NCBI GenBank assembly: GCA_025642065.1
Contig: JAODUP010000313.1
Coordinates: 438,001-502,000 of the forward strand
DNA: 64,000 nt
Source: Paralvinella palmiformis
Taxonomy: Eukaryota; Annelida; Polychaeta; Terebellida; Alvinellidae
Direction: 5' to 3'
Notes under the pieces: generated by a model
Seen by the model: the letters and a program-made list of their open reading frames with translations, nothing else
Told to the model about the DNA's origin: nothing
Database searches by the model: none
Shown: positions 10,601 through 26,500 of the stretch, piece by piece
Layout: each line of letters opens with the position of its first letter
Position numbering within the stretch: position 1 is the first letter of the stretch
Position numbers and translations under genes: made by a program

Positions 10601-13600
10601 CTTTCATTACTTATCCATAGTTGTATTGGGTGTGGCAGAAGCAGAACAAGTACATTTTTTACTTACCAAGTGCGCTAGCAACCTTACATCAGTGTATTAT
10701 AAATAATGATAGGGTTATCTTGAAGAAGCTTTGTCAGTGCCATAATTCAGCAGTGTTTTGAGGTCAGATCCATATTTAACTAAGTGATGGGAAAGTTTGT
10801 GAAAGGCATTTCATGCGTTAAAGGTCACAGGAAAAGAAATTTCACATTTCCAAGTAAATATAATGTATTATACTGAATTACTCCATGTAGTGAAAAAATT
10901 GATGGGGGAATCCAGAATATTACATCAGGGGCAGGTGTTTCCCAAACAATTTGGCAGGATTTTAGATTCTCTGGTCAACCTGAAGTATTGTTGGAATTTC
11001 TCCCCTTCAAATTGTACTTACTTGACCAGATTGTGGTATGCTCCTTGTCGAGGCCAGTTCCTGTTTATGACATGCACTCACCAGCAGTGTTTTCTTTGCT
11101 TATTAGGCTATTTTTAATTGCATACATTTGTATGCAGTAGCAATCAGTTCTGTTGCTCCATTTCCAACAGAGAAAGCTTTGAATTAAAATCTTCTGCATA
11201 TTCCTGAATAAGCATTCTAAGGATGTTACAACAGGATATTGTTTTAATAATAATTTTATAGGTATTTTTTGGCTATCCATTCTGTACTTCTATTGTATTG
11301 GCATGTGAAAAAGCACGGGAAAATGCTTACTAATACCAGTATATGGAATTGCATAGTGCATGCTGTATGATACTTTGCGTATGGAAGATATATGACTGAC
11401 TTTGTGCCTTTGGCACTCACTTATACCTCCTCATACTCTTTTTTACCATAGGGAAGGACTATACTGTATTAATGTGGTAATTTCTCTTGGAAAAACATTA
11501 AAAAGTTCTTTTTAAAAAAACATATTTAAGATGCTTTTACAGAAAAAATGCCAGCCTCTCTTAAATCATTACTTGGGTTTTTAAAGAGAAATCATTTTTT
11601 GGAAAAAAGTGGTTATTAAATTATATATTATTTGTACAGCGCCTTTGAATGGCTCCTGCTAGTAAGGGCGCTTTATTAAATATACATTATTATTATTATA
11701 ATGTTGGCTATTGACTAATGCTTTTTGAACAAACATAACTACAAAAATTGTTGAACTATATTGAAAAAAATCATAAAGTTTTTGTCAAGATGGTTTTTAT
11801 CAGAAAAACATGCCAGCCCTGCTCTGATATGCAACCTGACCTATACTTGGCAAGTTTTTCAAAGAGAAAATAACAGGCTTTTTCCTGGAAAAAAGTGGAA
11901 GGCAGCAGAATTAACATTCTTCTTATGAAGTGGAAATATGGGGCCCAGGACAGCAATTACAAAAAGTTAAGGTCTGTGTAAGAACTTAAAGAGCTTACAT
12001 ATATATAGTACTAGTAGTAGTTTACATAATTTCAGTTTCATTTCAAAGTTACATATTTGTACCTTCATGTTTTGGGTCATACTAAGCTCTCACTAACATT
12101 ATAATTTATATATGAGTATAAACATGTCTCTCTTTTAATTAACATATAATCAATGACTAGACCAATAGTTCAATCAGCTGTAGTGTACAAATATTCTGTA
12201 ACACTATATAGTTGTTGGAAAACCCTGTATTCATCATGAGTGAATTGCTGAGATTTTACCTCTGCAATTGCTATTAGTATTTAATTGTTTACTCTATCTT
12301 GAGTTTACTCTCCTTATTCCTGCTTCCGGCCAGCATTAGTATATATATCGATCTCACACTACTAGTTCACATTTTTGAATCAAACATGCCAGGAATTTGA
12401 AGCCACATTGGTAGTTGCCATGTTATTTTGATGCACACGAGTGGCAGTGTTCTGGCTTTGGTTATGAGGGGTGTGGGTTAATTTAACTAATTAATCGCCA
12501 GCACACACAAAATTCAATAAGAAACAGACTGTATAGAATTAAATTTTATATGTGCTGCTAACGTTAGTAAACTTAGATGTGAAATTCTGCAAAACTCTAG
12601 CCCTCTAGTACAACCCAGATGTTACTCTATCCCTGGCTGAACTAGGAACTAGACCAGTTTAATATTACGTACATTCTAACTCTGTGTATATTTGCACTGG
12701 TGGATATGAACTATTATAAAAATGTTCTTGTCATACTTATAATTGTCTTGCATTTCTACTTAAAGATCAAGATGGAGGAGATGATTCTCAGTTAGATATG
12801 AAGTTGGATGAGGTATTGAATGCACTACTTACTTCAGATGGTACACTACTTCATATGGCAGCTAAGGTATTTTAATTAACTATTTATAATAATACTAATT
12901 GACTATCTCTCTCTTTGACAGGGCCTAACAATTACTTCTGGGTCTCAATTGTGAGATAATTGTTATCAATTTTTACTTGTCTTAACTCAAATTTCCTTGT
13001 CTCCATTTAAAAAATTAAATAAGGAATCTTTAAAGATTATTTTTATTTGATGTTTTTGCTGGTAGTGTATTTATACACATTATGCAATTCGTGTATATTT
13101 TTAAAACTTTTGTACTTCATATTTTGATGTAAATTTATTCTTATCATAGTGCCAAGTAGGGGGTAATGTTATTACATAGTCATCTATCTATTTACCTGAA
13201 CCATTAGCTGATTTACTTATGTAAACAATTATAGAGTTAAGTTTTATGTAATTTTGTCATAAATCTGTTGAGAGTGGATTGAAAAAGAAAAAGGGACCAG
13301 TGCAATACACGCCATTTATCTTCTGACAGTACATGGTTTTCACAAATAATGAAGAAGATTATGTCAGATCTATGCTTAATCTTGCATCCACATCCAACAT
13401 AATAATATGAAAAACTATATAAATGTTGGGGTACCTTAACTGTTAGTTAATTTTGACCCCTTTGTCATCATTGTTCTTTCACACAAATTTCTTCATGTTT
13501 CTTAAAGTGATAGTGCCTGAGATGATAAAGTATCTCCCCCAAAAAATGTCTATCAACAGGACATTATCTATTTTTGAATTTGTCTATATACATCATGTAC

Positions 13601-16600
13601 AGTATACATATAATACCCTTAATTTAGCATTACTATACATGTTCCTCCCAACACAAAATAGAACATTATTATGCTCAGCTACATCTCACCGGAGTATTAT
13701 ATTACAACATGTATTTGGAATTTGTCTTTAGAAAGGAACTTTGGGGCAAGTCTAACTTAAGTATTATCTGAATATCAGTTTGAAAATATAGTACTAATCT
13801 GGACATTAATTTGTATGAATAAATTATCCTGATATTGGTGACAGCTGCTAACAATAAATACTATCACTGTCTTATTGTTGGGTATGACCGCTTTGACATA
13901 AGTCATTTTCCAAGTTATACATGACCACATACATTGACCATTTGGATTTGTTCCTTCATTCACAGCATTAGGTGAAGGATATGATGAAGCTCAGCTGGAC
14001 ATACCCCTTCCTGGTACAGTGGGCGTGGATGAAACATGTATAATTCTCCCCAACATAAAACTATACCCTTTGATAACTTCACATATTTATGACATTAATC
14101 TGATGAGTTCTCGGCTAAACATTATTGAAACACCCCAGTCAGATTATATATTCTACTACAACAACAGCCAAATATATGATGTAATTTGTGATGATGTTGC
14201 ATTTGTGAGTTTTACACTAGATCTATGGCTGGGCAAAAGCATGACAATATGTGTGTATTATGAGAGGTATATATTTGTGTGATTAATTTGATGTAAATAA
14301 TTTATTGTATGTAATGTAGAGCTTGAATAAATGTATCCAGGACTATTTAATATTCTAAAACCGTACAATGCAAACATCTATAAGCATTATAAATGATCTA
14401 ATGGATTTTTAAAAATAAACTAATTTAAAAATGAGATTTTAGTCAAATCAAACAAATCACTTTGATATAAATCTTTTTTTTAAATCATGATTTTTATTAA
14501 CTCTGCTTATATCTAACAAGTCATGTTACTAGGCCAGACCATTTAAAATGAAGATGGCTAGGATTATATTTATGTATAATACTTTATAATATCACTCAGC
14601 TAAATCACTTTAGGGAGGGAAAGGAGTCATCAAGACAAGACAGTTAACAGGGGACTGTTATATGACTTTTTTATGAGCAACAATAATTGTTGCCAAATTA
14701 CAGAAGTTGCTAAAGTTGATTGATAATGTTTTAATTTTATTTGTGAACTAGCCTCTTGTATGGAAAGACAGTTCGACGTCCAAATATAGTAATGACAATG
14801 TCTTTTATAAATGTTATCAAAGTAATTTTGAAACTTGGTGAAATACTGTAATGGCTTCTGTGATATCATTTGAGTCAAAAAAAAAACTGCCTATACTAGA
14901 TTCTGACTAGTAAAATTACAATATTTCAGTAAGATTTCCACTAGTGTGATGCATTATTTTATAAGCTCAAAGATTTTTAAAGATAATGTTTAAACCAAAA
15001 TCATGTATTTGTCTAATAGTTGTTGAGATTTATTACTATTTATGAAGCGGAGCTGAACATTTTTTTCAAATGGTTCATTTCATAATCATTCCCCAAGATG
15101 ATAGTTTGTTCTTTGAAGTCTTTGACTTGCAATTGTCATGCTTATACAATAAAATATGAATAAGTAGTATGCAATAATAATAATAATTTATTGAAATTTC
15201 TTGTACAAATAATAATGTCTTTTGGGAATTCCCCAGTGGGGTGTATATATATATATAATATATATATATGTGTGTGTGTGATAAATATTGTACGCATTTA
15301 TTTTCTTATACAGTCAGGCCAGGTAGATATAACAAGGACACTGCTAGCAGCAGGTGCTGACCCCGGTGTACATAACAAAGATGGACAAACACCACTGGAT
15401 GTTGCAGCAGATGATAAGATTAAACAGGTCTTTAATGAACAACTACTACAAGCAGTGGCTGTATCTGAGTACGTCAGATGACTATTATTTTATACCCTGC
15501 CTGTCAAAAGACTATTTCTTTATATGTAGGAAATTTGAATATCTGATTGATTATTTTGGCACAAAATATACCTTGATATTCTGTTTTATGGTTTTATACT
15601 GAGTGGCACTGTAAAGAATCCAGTATATCATTAGAGTTGTTTTGTTAGCTAACACTAGAGCTACACTGCATATACCTGACTTTATCTATATATAATTCAG
15701 TTTTATGATAAGCTAACCAGTATAATGTGCCCATACTATGATAAATCATCTGTCTAGTTGTATGATAATGATTTCTGGTACACATCATAGTTTGTACAGA
15801 TTACAAAGGTAAAATGGCCCAGTAGTTTGTATAAAATCATCACTTTTTAATACTTCTGTGTACTTAACAATATTTGAAATTTCTGTTGGAAGGACAAAAA
15901 TGTGTCATTGGATAATAAAGTTTATCAAGTACTGGGTAAAAAAGCAGTATGATGTTTACAAATAATAATAATAATAATTGTTTACCAGTCAATAGAAATA
16001 CATGTGTAGACATTTTGTTTGATGTGTAAATTGTAAAATTTACCATATAACAGAAATGTAACCAGACATAGTTATTTAGAGTTCTCATGTTTTTAGAATC
16101 AAGTCTATGATTACATTAAGAGTGTTTTATTTCATTTTTAAATAATAACTTTTTACGTTAACAATAATCATATTTGAGCTACTTGTCCTCATCATAACAA
16201 GTCAATGAAGAAAAAAATTGAATAAATTGTAGTTCTTGCCTTAGGCAATATATTATTACTCACTTTGATCACTATGGTTAGTTTTTACTTTTGAAATTTA
16301 AATATTTTAATCTGCTTTCAGCTATTACCATCTCTTTAACAAATTATTTATATTGTCACCAGTTAGTGTAAAGGAAGTGGAATGATTTTACAGGAAGACA
16401 TGCTTTCTTTTGTATATTACTTCGCTGTGTTTTATGAAGGATATTACAAATATAAGAAAGACGTTTTTAATGTTTTGGATAGACTTGTGATAATCATATT
16501 GAGATCATTTTAATAATGGGAGTATTTGTTTCTAAACTTTGTTACAATATTGCCAGATTAAGACACATTGAATTCACTATCTTTTTTCGTTGGAAGCTTC

Positions 16601-16944
16601 TCCTATCTTTATCATGAGAAAATTCAGTATGTTTTGCCAAACTTATTCCACTATTTTAAAAATTATTAAAAGTTACAGATTTCATACTAATTTGATCATG
16701 AATTCACTGCAAACATTATAAAGTTTTATGTTACGTATAGTATTTCTCAAATACTTTTGGAGTCTCACATTATGATTATCCTTTATTAAAGGATAATATT
16801 TAAATTTACTCATGCCTACCAAAACTTTAATTGATTCTAGATAGTTAGTGGAATTTAATTATGATAAAAATATGTTTGACTAAAAAGGGATATAAATGAT
16901 AAATTAGGCTTAAGTTAGAGATCCATCTCACATGAGAAATAATG

Positions 16945-16986
<42 letters not shown>

Positions 16987-17257
16987 ACTTGTGTGACACT
17001 TGTGCAAAATGACTGGAAGCATAATTTCTGCATGATGTTTCATCTAACAATAAAATTGTTGCCTTTAAAATATTAATTCTTTGTCTTAATTTGTATTTGG
17101 AATTTATTTCAATATTTTTATAAACAATTCCACCCATTTGTAAATAACATCAATACTTTTAGTTCATATTGATTAAATTGTGCGTGCATCAGTTCTCCTG
17201 AATATAAAAAAAACTACTGTACATTTCATAGAAATAATATTCCATATAGATAATTTG

Positions 17258-17293
<36 letters not shown>

Positions 17294-18231
17294 TAACTTG
17301 TTTATAACCAAGTTTCTTCATACATTAAGAAACCTCAAGTGGCCAGTTTTCAAATATTTCTGTGCCACCTTACAAGAAAACAGAAATTGAAGGATATTAT
17401 ATATTTTCATATAGTGTGTTTCTGAAGATAATCAATTTGTATATTATTACATAACAATGTGTTAAGAAACACAAATTGTACACCATTTACAATGATTAGT
17501 AAACAAATAAACAATGAATGAAGTATAGAAATCTGTTCATTGTCTAAGGAGTTTTTCATCCAACAAGGCAACTGGTAAGGTTTTCTCTGCTGAATCTATT
17601 ATAAATTCTAAATTTATTTAGAATTAGTCCCCGTGGTGAAGCAGTCATACAGACTATATGGGTCTCCCTCATTTGAGGTAGCTAAGCCACGGAAAATAAC
17701 TGCCACTTCGGCCATTATTATTATTATATTATGCATAAAAGCTACTTTTCATTCCTATTGACATATCTCTGGGTTTCCTTTAAAGAGAGTGTTGTAAGAA
17801 CTGATTTGACATAATAATTGGTGTATACTATTATAATAGATTATTTTTCATTGATTTCTCATCATAATCTGATATATGCTGATTATGTTTCACATTTATT
17901 TTCCAGTATTGGCAGTGTATGCCAATTAATTGCAGCTGGGGTTGATGTAAATATGCTAGATACAGGCCACAGCAAGAACACACCTTTACATTGGGCAGCT
18001 AGTTATGGTAGCAAGGATGTGATACAATGTCTTGTCAGTGAGTATGGAACTGTCTGTGTCAATACAGTGTATGTTAAGGCAGTAGAATTTACCTGCCAAG
18101 AAAGAAAATGCTTGTATATTATAGTTTGTATATTATGGAGTAGACCAAAGAACTGGGATATTGATATTGTTATGTCTGGGAAATAATAGTACAGAATTCT
18201 CGTGTTACTTATCAAGATATATTATATGCAG

Positions 18232-18296
<65 letters not shown>

Positions 18297-18885
18297 CTGT
18301 AGATGTGTGATATGCATTATGCTGATAGTCTTTTTATGTTAGTTTCATTGATATATTGAATGGATATAAAATATATATTTATATGAATTGTAATTTTGAT
18401 GTATTAACTATAAATATTAAGATGTATACTCTCCGCTATTATGTTATTTTATTGTGCAGTTCCATGAATGGCTTTTGCTACTAACAGAGCTCTATTAAAT
18501 TATTATTATTAAAATCCACGTTGAATCAATAGTAGTTACTTTATAGTCCTTAAACTGCATAATAAATCTAAACAATTTAGTTATTTCTATAGTTATGTAG
18601 TTGGTTGTAGGAATAACTATTAATTGCTTCATAATCTGTGTGTGTGGAGGGGGGTGGTTCATGTTTTAGATAAACAAATCTATTGTTATCAGTTACAACC
18701 ATTAATGTGATTGTTTATTATAGTTGGTTGCTAATCTGGATTTAGATAACATAAATATTTTGTTGTCTTACTCCTAACTGTCTTTATTTGATGCTGATAT
18801 ATAAACAAATACAGAAGAAAGTATTGACTCCATCTTTGGTTTCACTGAATATCAGCAAAAATGTAGACATGATATGATGAACCTG

Positions 18886-18933
<48 letters not shown>

Positions 18934-20318
18934 TGCTGAGACAGTTTTATCATGTTGATGTGTTTATCATGGTTATGTGGGGTTGGAAAAAATCAGCTTA
19001 AAAACATTTTTTATCAGTTTTTTGTGTTTGGCGACAAGTCCCTGCATTCCTTTGCCACATTTCTTGCAAGTTTTATTAAAGTATAACCACACACAGTCCT
19101 GTTATCTCCCCAACGTTGTGAAGTTGACAAGTAACAATATATACTGATAAAGTTGTATAATAAATTAACATGGACAGTGAAAACCCTTTACTATCGAACT
19201 GCTCTTAATGAGAATAAAATAATGAAAATAAAATGTTGGTCAATACTTAAAGAAGCTTTAGGTAAGATCAATGATTAATCCAGTTTTCCTCAAACTTTTC
19301 CATTAATAATAAATCTATTACTGATAAGGTACAAATAGCAGAAGGTTTTAATAATGTTTTCTCCATTAAATATCGAAATAAAGACGAGTCATAACGTGCC
19401 CAAGTCAAGTAAATGTTTCTCTTCATACATGCAACAACCACAAACTCACAGCTTCTTTCTCGGTCCTGTAGCGCCATCTGAAGTTTTAAATCTTACTAAA
19501 AAGCTAAAGTCTAAATTGAATTCAGGTCATAACAACATATCAAATAAATTACTGAAAGAAACAATTAATGACATTCCAAAACCTATTACCCATGTTATAA
19601 ATCAATCATTAGGAACAGGAATTGTACCACGAAAAATGAAAATAGCAATGTTATGATGACAGGTTTTTGCTGTGTGTATGTGTGTATTTATATCAACATT
19701 TATAGGAGTGTGTGTCTGCTATAGCCTTGTAAACCTGTGTACATATTCCAACAATTTAATTTGAACATTATTAATTGTCCTTGCAGAGAGAGGAGCCAAG
19801 GTAAATGTTGTGAATGGCAGTGGAGCAACACCACTTCATGATGCTATTGTTCGAGGAAATCTTGAAGTTATAGAAGAGTTGTTATTGTGTGGAGCAGATA
19901 TAAAACTTGCTGGTACTGAAGGGTCAGTGATTTTTGTATTTAAATAAGAAAGTCATAGATTTGACTTAAAATTTGAGTTCATTTGGTATATGATTCCACA
20001 GGTGAGGTGCAGTATAGTGATAGGATACATGACCGACAGTTTATAGTCTCACATGTGATACCATTAGCAAGTTACAGCTTTTTGTTCTCAATGTATGTGC
20101 AGGCCAATAACGTTGAAGTAAATTTGATATAAATGACGGAACAAGGCTAGGTGCATAGCCAGGATTCACCATCCATATCATGATATCATCAACACCTGTA
20201 TCCAGAATCTCAACAGGCTACTAGCTGGATTCTTATAAAATGTAACATAAAGCTGTGTGTCTTCAGCATAGTTGTGTAGAGTTACACCATATTGACAGAT
20301 GATGTCAGATAATGGTAA

Positions 20319-20359
<41 letters not shown>

Positions 20360-23300
20360 AACGACAGATATTCCAGCACTGAGCATCGGGCACGCCAAAA
20401 ACAAAATGACCTCTGCTACAAATGACATCATATCCGTGATGGTGACACATTCAGTCAGACTATACAAACATGATTTCAACCACTTCAGGAACACACCCAT
20501 AATCCCTAACTGACATGTTAATCTATCAAACAGAATTCTATAGCCCACAGTATAAAGTGCCATACTTAACTCCAGAAGGAACAAGATAACACCCTGATTT
20601 TTGTCACTGGAGCTACAGATGTCACTGATCTATATGTTGACTGGAGTTCTTCATCAACATTGTTAGTATTTAAGTAGCTCTTAAGGTAGTTTTCCACTAC
20701 ACCTTTGACAATCCTTGATATAAATCCAGGATTCATCAATCAGTTGATAATTATGATCATCCGATCTAAAGTTGATTTCTTTATCAATAGCATAAAAGAC
20801 ATCAGATGCTGATGAGACGATTTCTCCATCCTTAACCAAATTAAGAATTAATGAAGTTACACTATTAAAGTTACACTATTAAAGGAACAGTTCACCTTCA
20901 GATAATAATAAAGCTGATCAAATTAACCCCAAATCCCACAATAACATATGTTTTCACTTGCCCAACAAATTTTCACCTGATCCAAATTATCATTTATTTT
21001 TAATCTGCTTTATTTCACCTGCCTACATATAAACCTGTATTTGCAATAAAAATTGATAAATGGAGAAGAGTTTGAGAAGAAATGCTTATTCAGTGAAGCC
21101 CAATGCTGCTTTGGAAAACATCTAAACATATGAGCGTGATTCCATATGCACGACTGCGTATGTGATTTCTGAATGCCACAAAGCAGACCGCTCCATGTAG
21201 CAATTGGTGCAAATGCGAAGGTGAGAGGGGTGTCTGAAACAAATGGATACCACAATGTCACATACGCTACCGCAATGTTGCGTACTGTGTATATGGAATC
21301 TTGGTTTTAAGCCGATATCCCATACGTAGTATATGAATCCGACAAAAATGGAAAACATGTAAATGTACAAGCATGATTTTATAGATCTATGTGCGACTGC
21401 ATATACGACAAAACTGACTGATTCGAGTATCCAGGCGGGCTTTCTCAAGAAAAATAGGTAAGAAGGTTAGGGGGGTGTTCAAAAGACATGTATATTGCAT
21501 ACGTATTCACATGCTTCAGGCATAGCTGGCACTCACAGCCAGCTTTGCTTTGCAGATTATAAGTGTAGGAACACAGCAGGAAAAAACATTATTTTAATTG
21601 GTTTCCTCATTAGGCAAATTTTTATCGCAAAAAAGGCATTTGCCTGAATGGGCAAATGATCAGCGATCAGCACCAATCCTGCATGAAAATATACTTGCCC
21701 CAGCCGTTCGGGCAACCGATTTTTCTGGCCCTGATTTAGTCTATGTCTGGCTTCAAAATGGTGTGGCCTTGGGACAAGTTACAGTCAATTCACCAGCACT
21801 TTGAACTGGATTATATAATATTTTGACATCATTTATTATTTGTGTGATAATATTTGTATTAGTCCTGAAAATTTGAAATGAAGGTGAACTGTTCCTGTAA
21901 TAGTTCTATTGATACCGAGCTCATTGACACCCAGGGGAGATCACCAATCTGTTCATCTAGATCCTTTGAGACACATTTGTTCTTCTGTTCAAAAAACCCT
22001 GTTAAAGTTTGAAACAAGTTTGTCGATCAGGAAGAACAACTGGTTTTCTGTGACAGTCTTTATTCAGGAAAGAAAACAATCATTTCTGATCATGATTTTT
22101 CTCATTGTACCAGGATAACTTGGCATCAGCTATTATAATTAATCCATTTCTGTGATATAAACGTTTTAATACATTCACACTTTCAATCCCACTTTTTGGT
22201 TTCTGTGACATCTATCTTATGTCATTGGAGGGAGGTCTTTTAGTGAAGACCAGTGGTATGAATTATAGGGTGTTCGTCCATCAAAGTTATTGGTGTTTAC
22301 TGTTGATCTTGGTGGCTTGTATGAAACATTTCTGTTGTATAACTACTATATGTATGTGTTATTACATCCATCTGTGGTATTTCTATGTGTTGATCTCTCA
22401 GTACGAATACCAGCTTGCTTAATTATAGTTCATATGGAAGTGTTCAGTCTAACATTGCAGGCAGTTTCAATTTACCTGATTTCTACTAATTCTTCACTTG
22501 ATAGGCAATTAAAATATCATTAATCTGCTGTTGGATCAAAATACCATACACATTATATTTATATTAACCAATGAAATCTATTGCTGCTAATAATAAAGCA
22601 TAACTAGTATTATTTGGCAATATTTTTAAATTATGAAAAAAATTAGTAAGATTATTTTTGGAGAACTAATTCTAATCATGAGTTTTGTATAATTAATTTG
22701 GTGATTTGTAATATTTGCCATGATAAATGTACAAAATTAGTATATCATTGATGACTGTAATTATGAGATATACAGATAACTCTTGTACAATGCATTTCTT
22801 TACATAAGAGCATTATATATAATATGATGGAGTCTTGAACTCTAAATATTTGAGTCCAAAACAGATTTAAATTCAGTCACAGAATCATGCTAATGATTGA
22901 TAATTTTTGATGACCAGACCTTATCATGTAATGTTTCTGTTGATGAAGTTATTCAATTTTTTTTTGGTCCCGACTGACCCTACTTTTTGGAAGGGAAATT
23001 TTCTGTAAAACAAGTATTCAAAAAAGAATAGCCTAATTAATAATAATATTATTATTATTACTCTTTTTCATTTTTGAAACTGATTTATGTGTTTTATAGA
23101 CTTAATCAGTACATGTTTTGTTAACACCTTTTAGGAAGTACAAAGGAATAACTGCTTATGCTTTATCTGAGAACCGAGAAGATATTTTACAGCTTATGGA
23201 CAAATGTAAAGAACCCATTCTCAGTAATGGATATGTGAAACAAACAGGTTTGTTAAAGATAATTGGCAGGTGCTACACTTGTGTATTTAAATTATTAATT

Positions 23301-23465
23301 TGAACAGTTTAATTTTGTGATTATGCTATGATTTTGTTTTGTTTCTATAGGCAACAGTAAATGTTTAAATATTCCTCATTCTGTGTTTCATATTTTCATC
23401 TTTAGAGGCTATCTTTCAGTTGCTTCATCATAAAATTCTTGTTGAATATGTTGGAAGGTTAAACA

Positions 23466-23518
<53 letters not shown>

Positions 23519-26500
23519 TTTGTTGAAATATTTGATGGTGGGATAAGTTATTTGATAATGGACAATTTATTAAACAATGGTTTTAGCAAATATTTTGTGA
23601 TGTATCACAAGAAGAATTCATTATATGATTGTTTATCAAAGTATTTAAATATTAATTCAAATATTGTGGAATTTTTCCAGGTATTTGAATATGAATATAA
23701 TTTTTCCTTAACCAATAACCATTAATGGTTTATATGATTTTACCAGACCGATTTAGTCTACTGTGTGTACAAAAGTGGTTGTAAAACATCAACATTATAT
23801 GATATGATCTCAACCAATTTAATCTACTATGTTTACATAAGTGGCCATAAAACAGCAACATGTAGTGTAAAAAAGTGGTCATATAACAGCAACATTTTGA
23901 TTGGCACTTCTGCTCAGTTATACCTTATCATCTAAATAGTATTTTTTGTTTGATGTGTGGTATCTTGTAGCTGACATAGTCATGTATTAATATTTACTTT
24001 GTATTATTTGTTTAGAACAGGGAGCTAATGAGCTTAATGAGATCAGTAAACCAGATTCTACTCCATTGAAGTCACCTATTCAGAATGGACCACTAAACCA
24101 GAAAGTAATGAATACTGCCATAAACAGGGTAAGTGAAGATGAGAAATAAAAATGATTTTATGTTTGTTATTTGGTAATAATAAGACAAATATAAGTACAG
24201 ACATTAGCATAAATAATACTTGTGATTAAGTAAATTAATTTTTTTGGGGAAAGGGAGTTCTCAGTAGCACCTTGATGTATACAGATGTCATATTTCCTAC
24301 CAGTTGAAGGAAAGATGTTTAGGGCCATCCTTGACACACAACACTATAGGATTCAACCCAATAAGAGTCAGAAGAAAATCGGCACATCCTTGCCTACTAG
24401 TCCATTATTATTCAATAAATAACGATTAATTTTCACAAAATTGTTATTTGGATTTCTGGAACATGCTGATCCTTATGTAATAATACTTGATAGTTGCGTG
24501 CTACCAGTACCTCCAGATGTGCTGTGAAACAATTAATTAATGACATTTGCCAATTGAAGTTACAATCAGGCATGTTTGTGTGAGACAGAGTTGGAACAAA
24601 ATTGCCACAATGGTTGCATACTAATCCATTAATCCATCGAAAATATCGCCTTTGTAAGGCCTCCATGCACATATTTTTTTTTATCAGTGCTAGCCTTATC
24701 ACAGCATTATTTTCAAAGGTGATTTTAAGTAGACCTCCACAAAGTTCGAACTATTTATGTGTTTCTCGGTGAGGGTGGAGTTATAATTAGTTTAAATTGA
24801 AAAGATTTCTAGGCCTGAAGACCGATTTATTGTAGAAATAACTGAATAATTTCCGGATGGTGTTCAGGCGGGTCTTCCCAGTGGCGGGTTTCAGCTGTGA
24901 TCGGCGGGTTTGTAAAACAAGTATTCAAAAAACAATGGACTTAGATGAGAATATTGAAAATATTTGTGTTTGCATGTGAAAATGTTTATTATCTCATTAC
25001 TTGGGTCTGAAAGAAGCTGTTTGCTACATCAAAAGTTTCATTTGCCACCAAAATTGGAATTCTCCTGGACAATGTATGCAAAAACCCCAAAGCTGATCTA
25101 AAACCGAACTGATGATTTGAAGAAAATTTATGTTGTGAAAGACATGTTTTATTCCCACTCAGTAATTTTTTCTTGGGGTTTACAGAGTACACCCCCCCCC
25201 TACTGCTCACACTGCTGCCCGTGAAGAAACTAATAATGATATATTTACGATGCACTTGCCGAAGACATGAATTTGCAACAAAAATGCACAGCGATAAACC
25301 ACTAACAGCTGCTAGCTGGTAATCTAAAGAGACTATTGATTGGATCATCGGTTGGGTGATGCCCACGTTGGAGCATATTCCCAAAGAAATGATGCGCGAC
25401 TGTTGTTAAAATGTGGCATATCTAATAAGATGGAGGAAATGGAAGATGATGCCCCATGTGAAGATTTTCTTCGGGAAAGTGTTGCCTAACCTGAAGGTGT
25501 GGTGGACAATGACGGCTATGGTGATTACTATGACGATTCTCTTGCTACATGTGAGATTCCGGATTACAAATGGGTCAAACATTTACCACAACTTATCTGA
25601 TGGGTCAACTGATATGCTAATATTAATGGCAGATATATGTTTGTATATAGAGTGGAACGCATACTTCACTTACATAAATTAACCGTTGAATATATGGTGA
25701 CCAGTATTTAGATAAACAGGAGCTAACTATGAGTCTCCTGAAAGCTGAGAAAACAATATATTTAAAAAGAGAAATTTACTATCACGGGCAGATAGTTACA
25801 CACATTACATACCTTTTAGTGTATAGTTTACTATGTGTTATTGAAAGCAGAGATCTAATTTGGGACAGGTGATGACTAACCAATATCAGCTCTTAATCTT
25901 GTCAGATATCTTAGTTTATTTATTACAGAATGGGTTATTTATACAAGATATGATCTTAGTTATCCTTTGACAGTATTGCTATTGTACAAAATAGAAAAAT
26001 TGCTCAATTACTAACTAATAGTTTTCAGCAGAATTAATGGTAAACTACATAAAATACTGTTGAACAAAACAAATTTCATCAAGAGACCTATAGAACTGCT
26101 GAAGGATGTTGTTGTTATGAAATGATTTTACAATGCATGTAAATATAGGCCAAACCATTGTATATCTTACAGATGATAAGTGGAGATAATTCATCTGTAA
26201 CGAGTCCAGGTCTCTCATTGTCATCAAGTGTCACTAATGTATCAGTTGTGACTGATTCCCGACTCCATCTGTTGTGGCCACAGCCCGCAAAATTGTTACA
26301 GCATCAGGGAGATCCATTTAAACCAAGCTCAGTACTACCTATTTACATCAATGATGCTCTTAATAAAGGTAGGTTTTTCCTGTTTTAAAACATACTGAAG
26401 TAACAACAGCTTAATCAATAATAGATTGATACAGTACTTTTTTTCTGGAAGAATTTGTTTAGAAACTTTAAAGGATTATCAATTGGTTTTAGCAAGCTTC

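Larger units (their letters stand above)
7618..12765. other. Intron 1 of the ankyrin-GH20 gene
   Basis: A 5.1-kb intron holding the second hAT copy (8302-8725), an antisense hAT-like fragment (9391-10165), a short CATTACC/TCCACA-rich low-complexity stretch (10487-10620) and a LINE 3' tail (11480-11702). I see no further exon. Confidence 0.6.

Noticed and set aside
23408..23459. Possible extra exon of the ankyrin-GH20 gene (E-A-I-F-Q-L-L-H-H-K), with an AG before it and GTTAAA after
   Set aside because: At 52 bases it would enter in phase 1 and leave in phase 2, which breaks the frame into exon 7. The direct exon 6 to 7 join is in phase and reads well.
24989..25384. 131-codon minus-strand open frame
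   Set aside because: No recognisable motif, an internal G/C-tract, no splice signals, and low sequence complexity in parts. It is likely chance within the intron.
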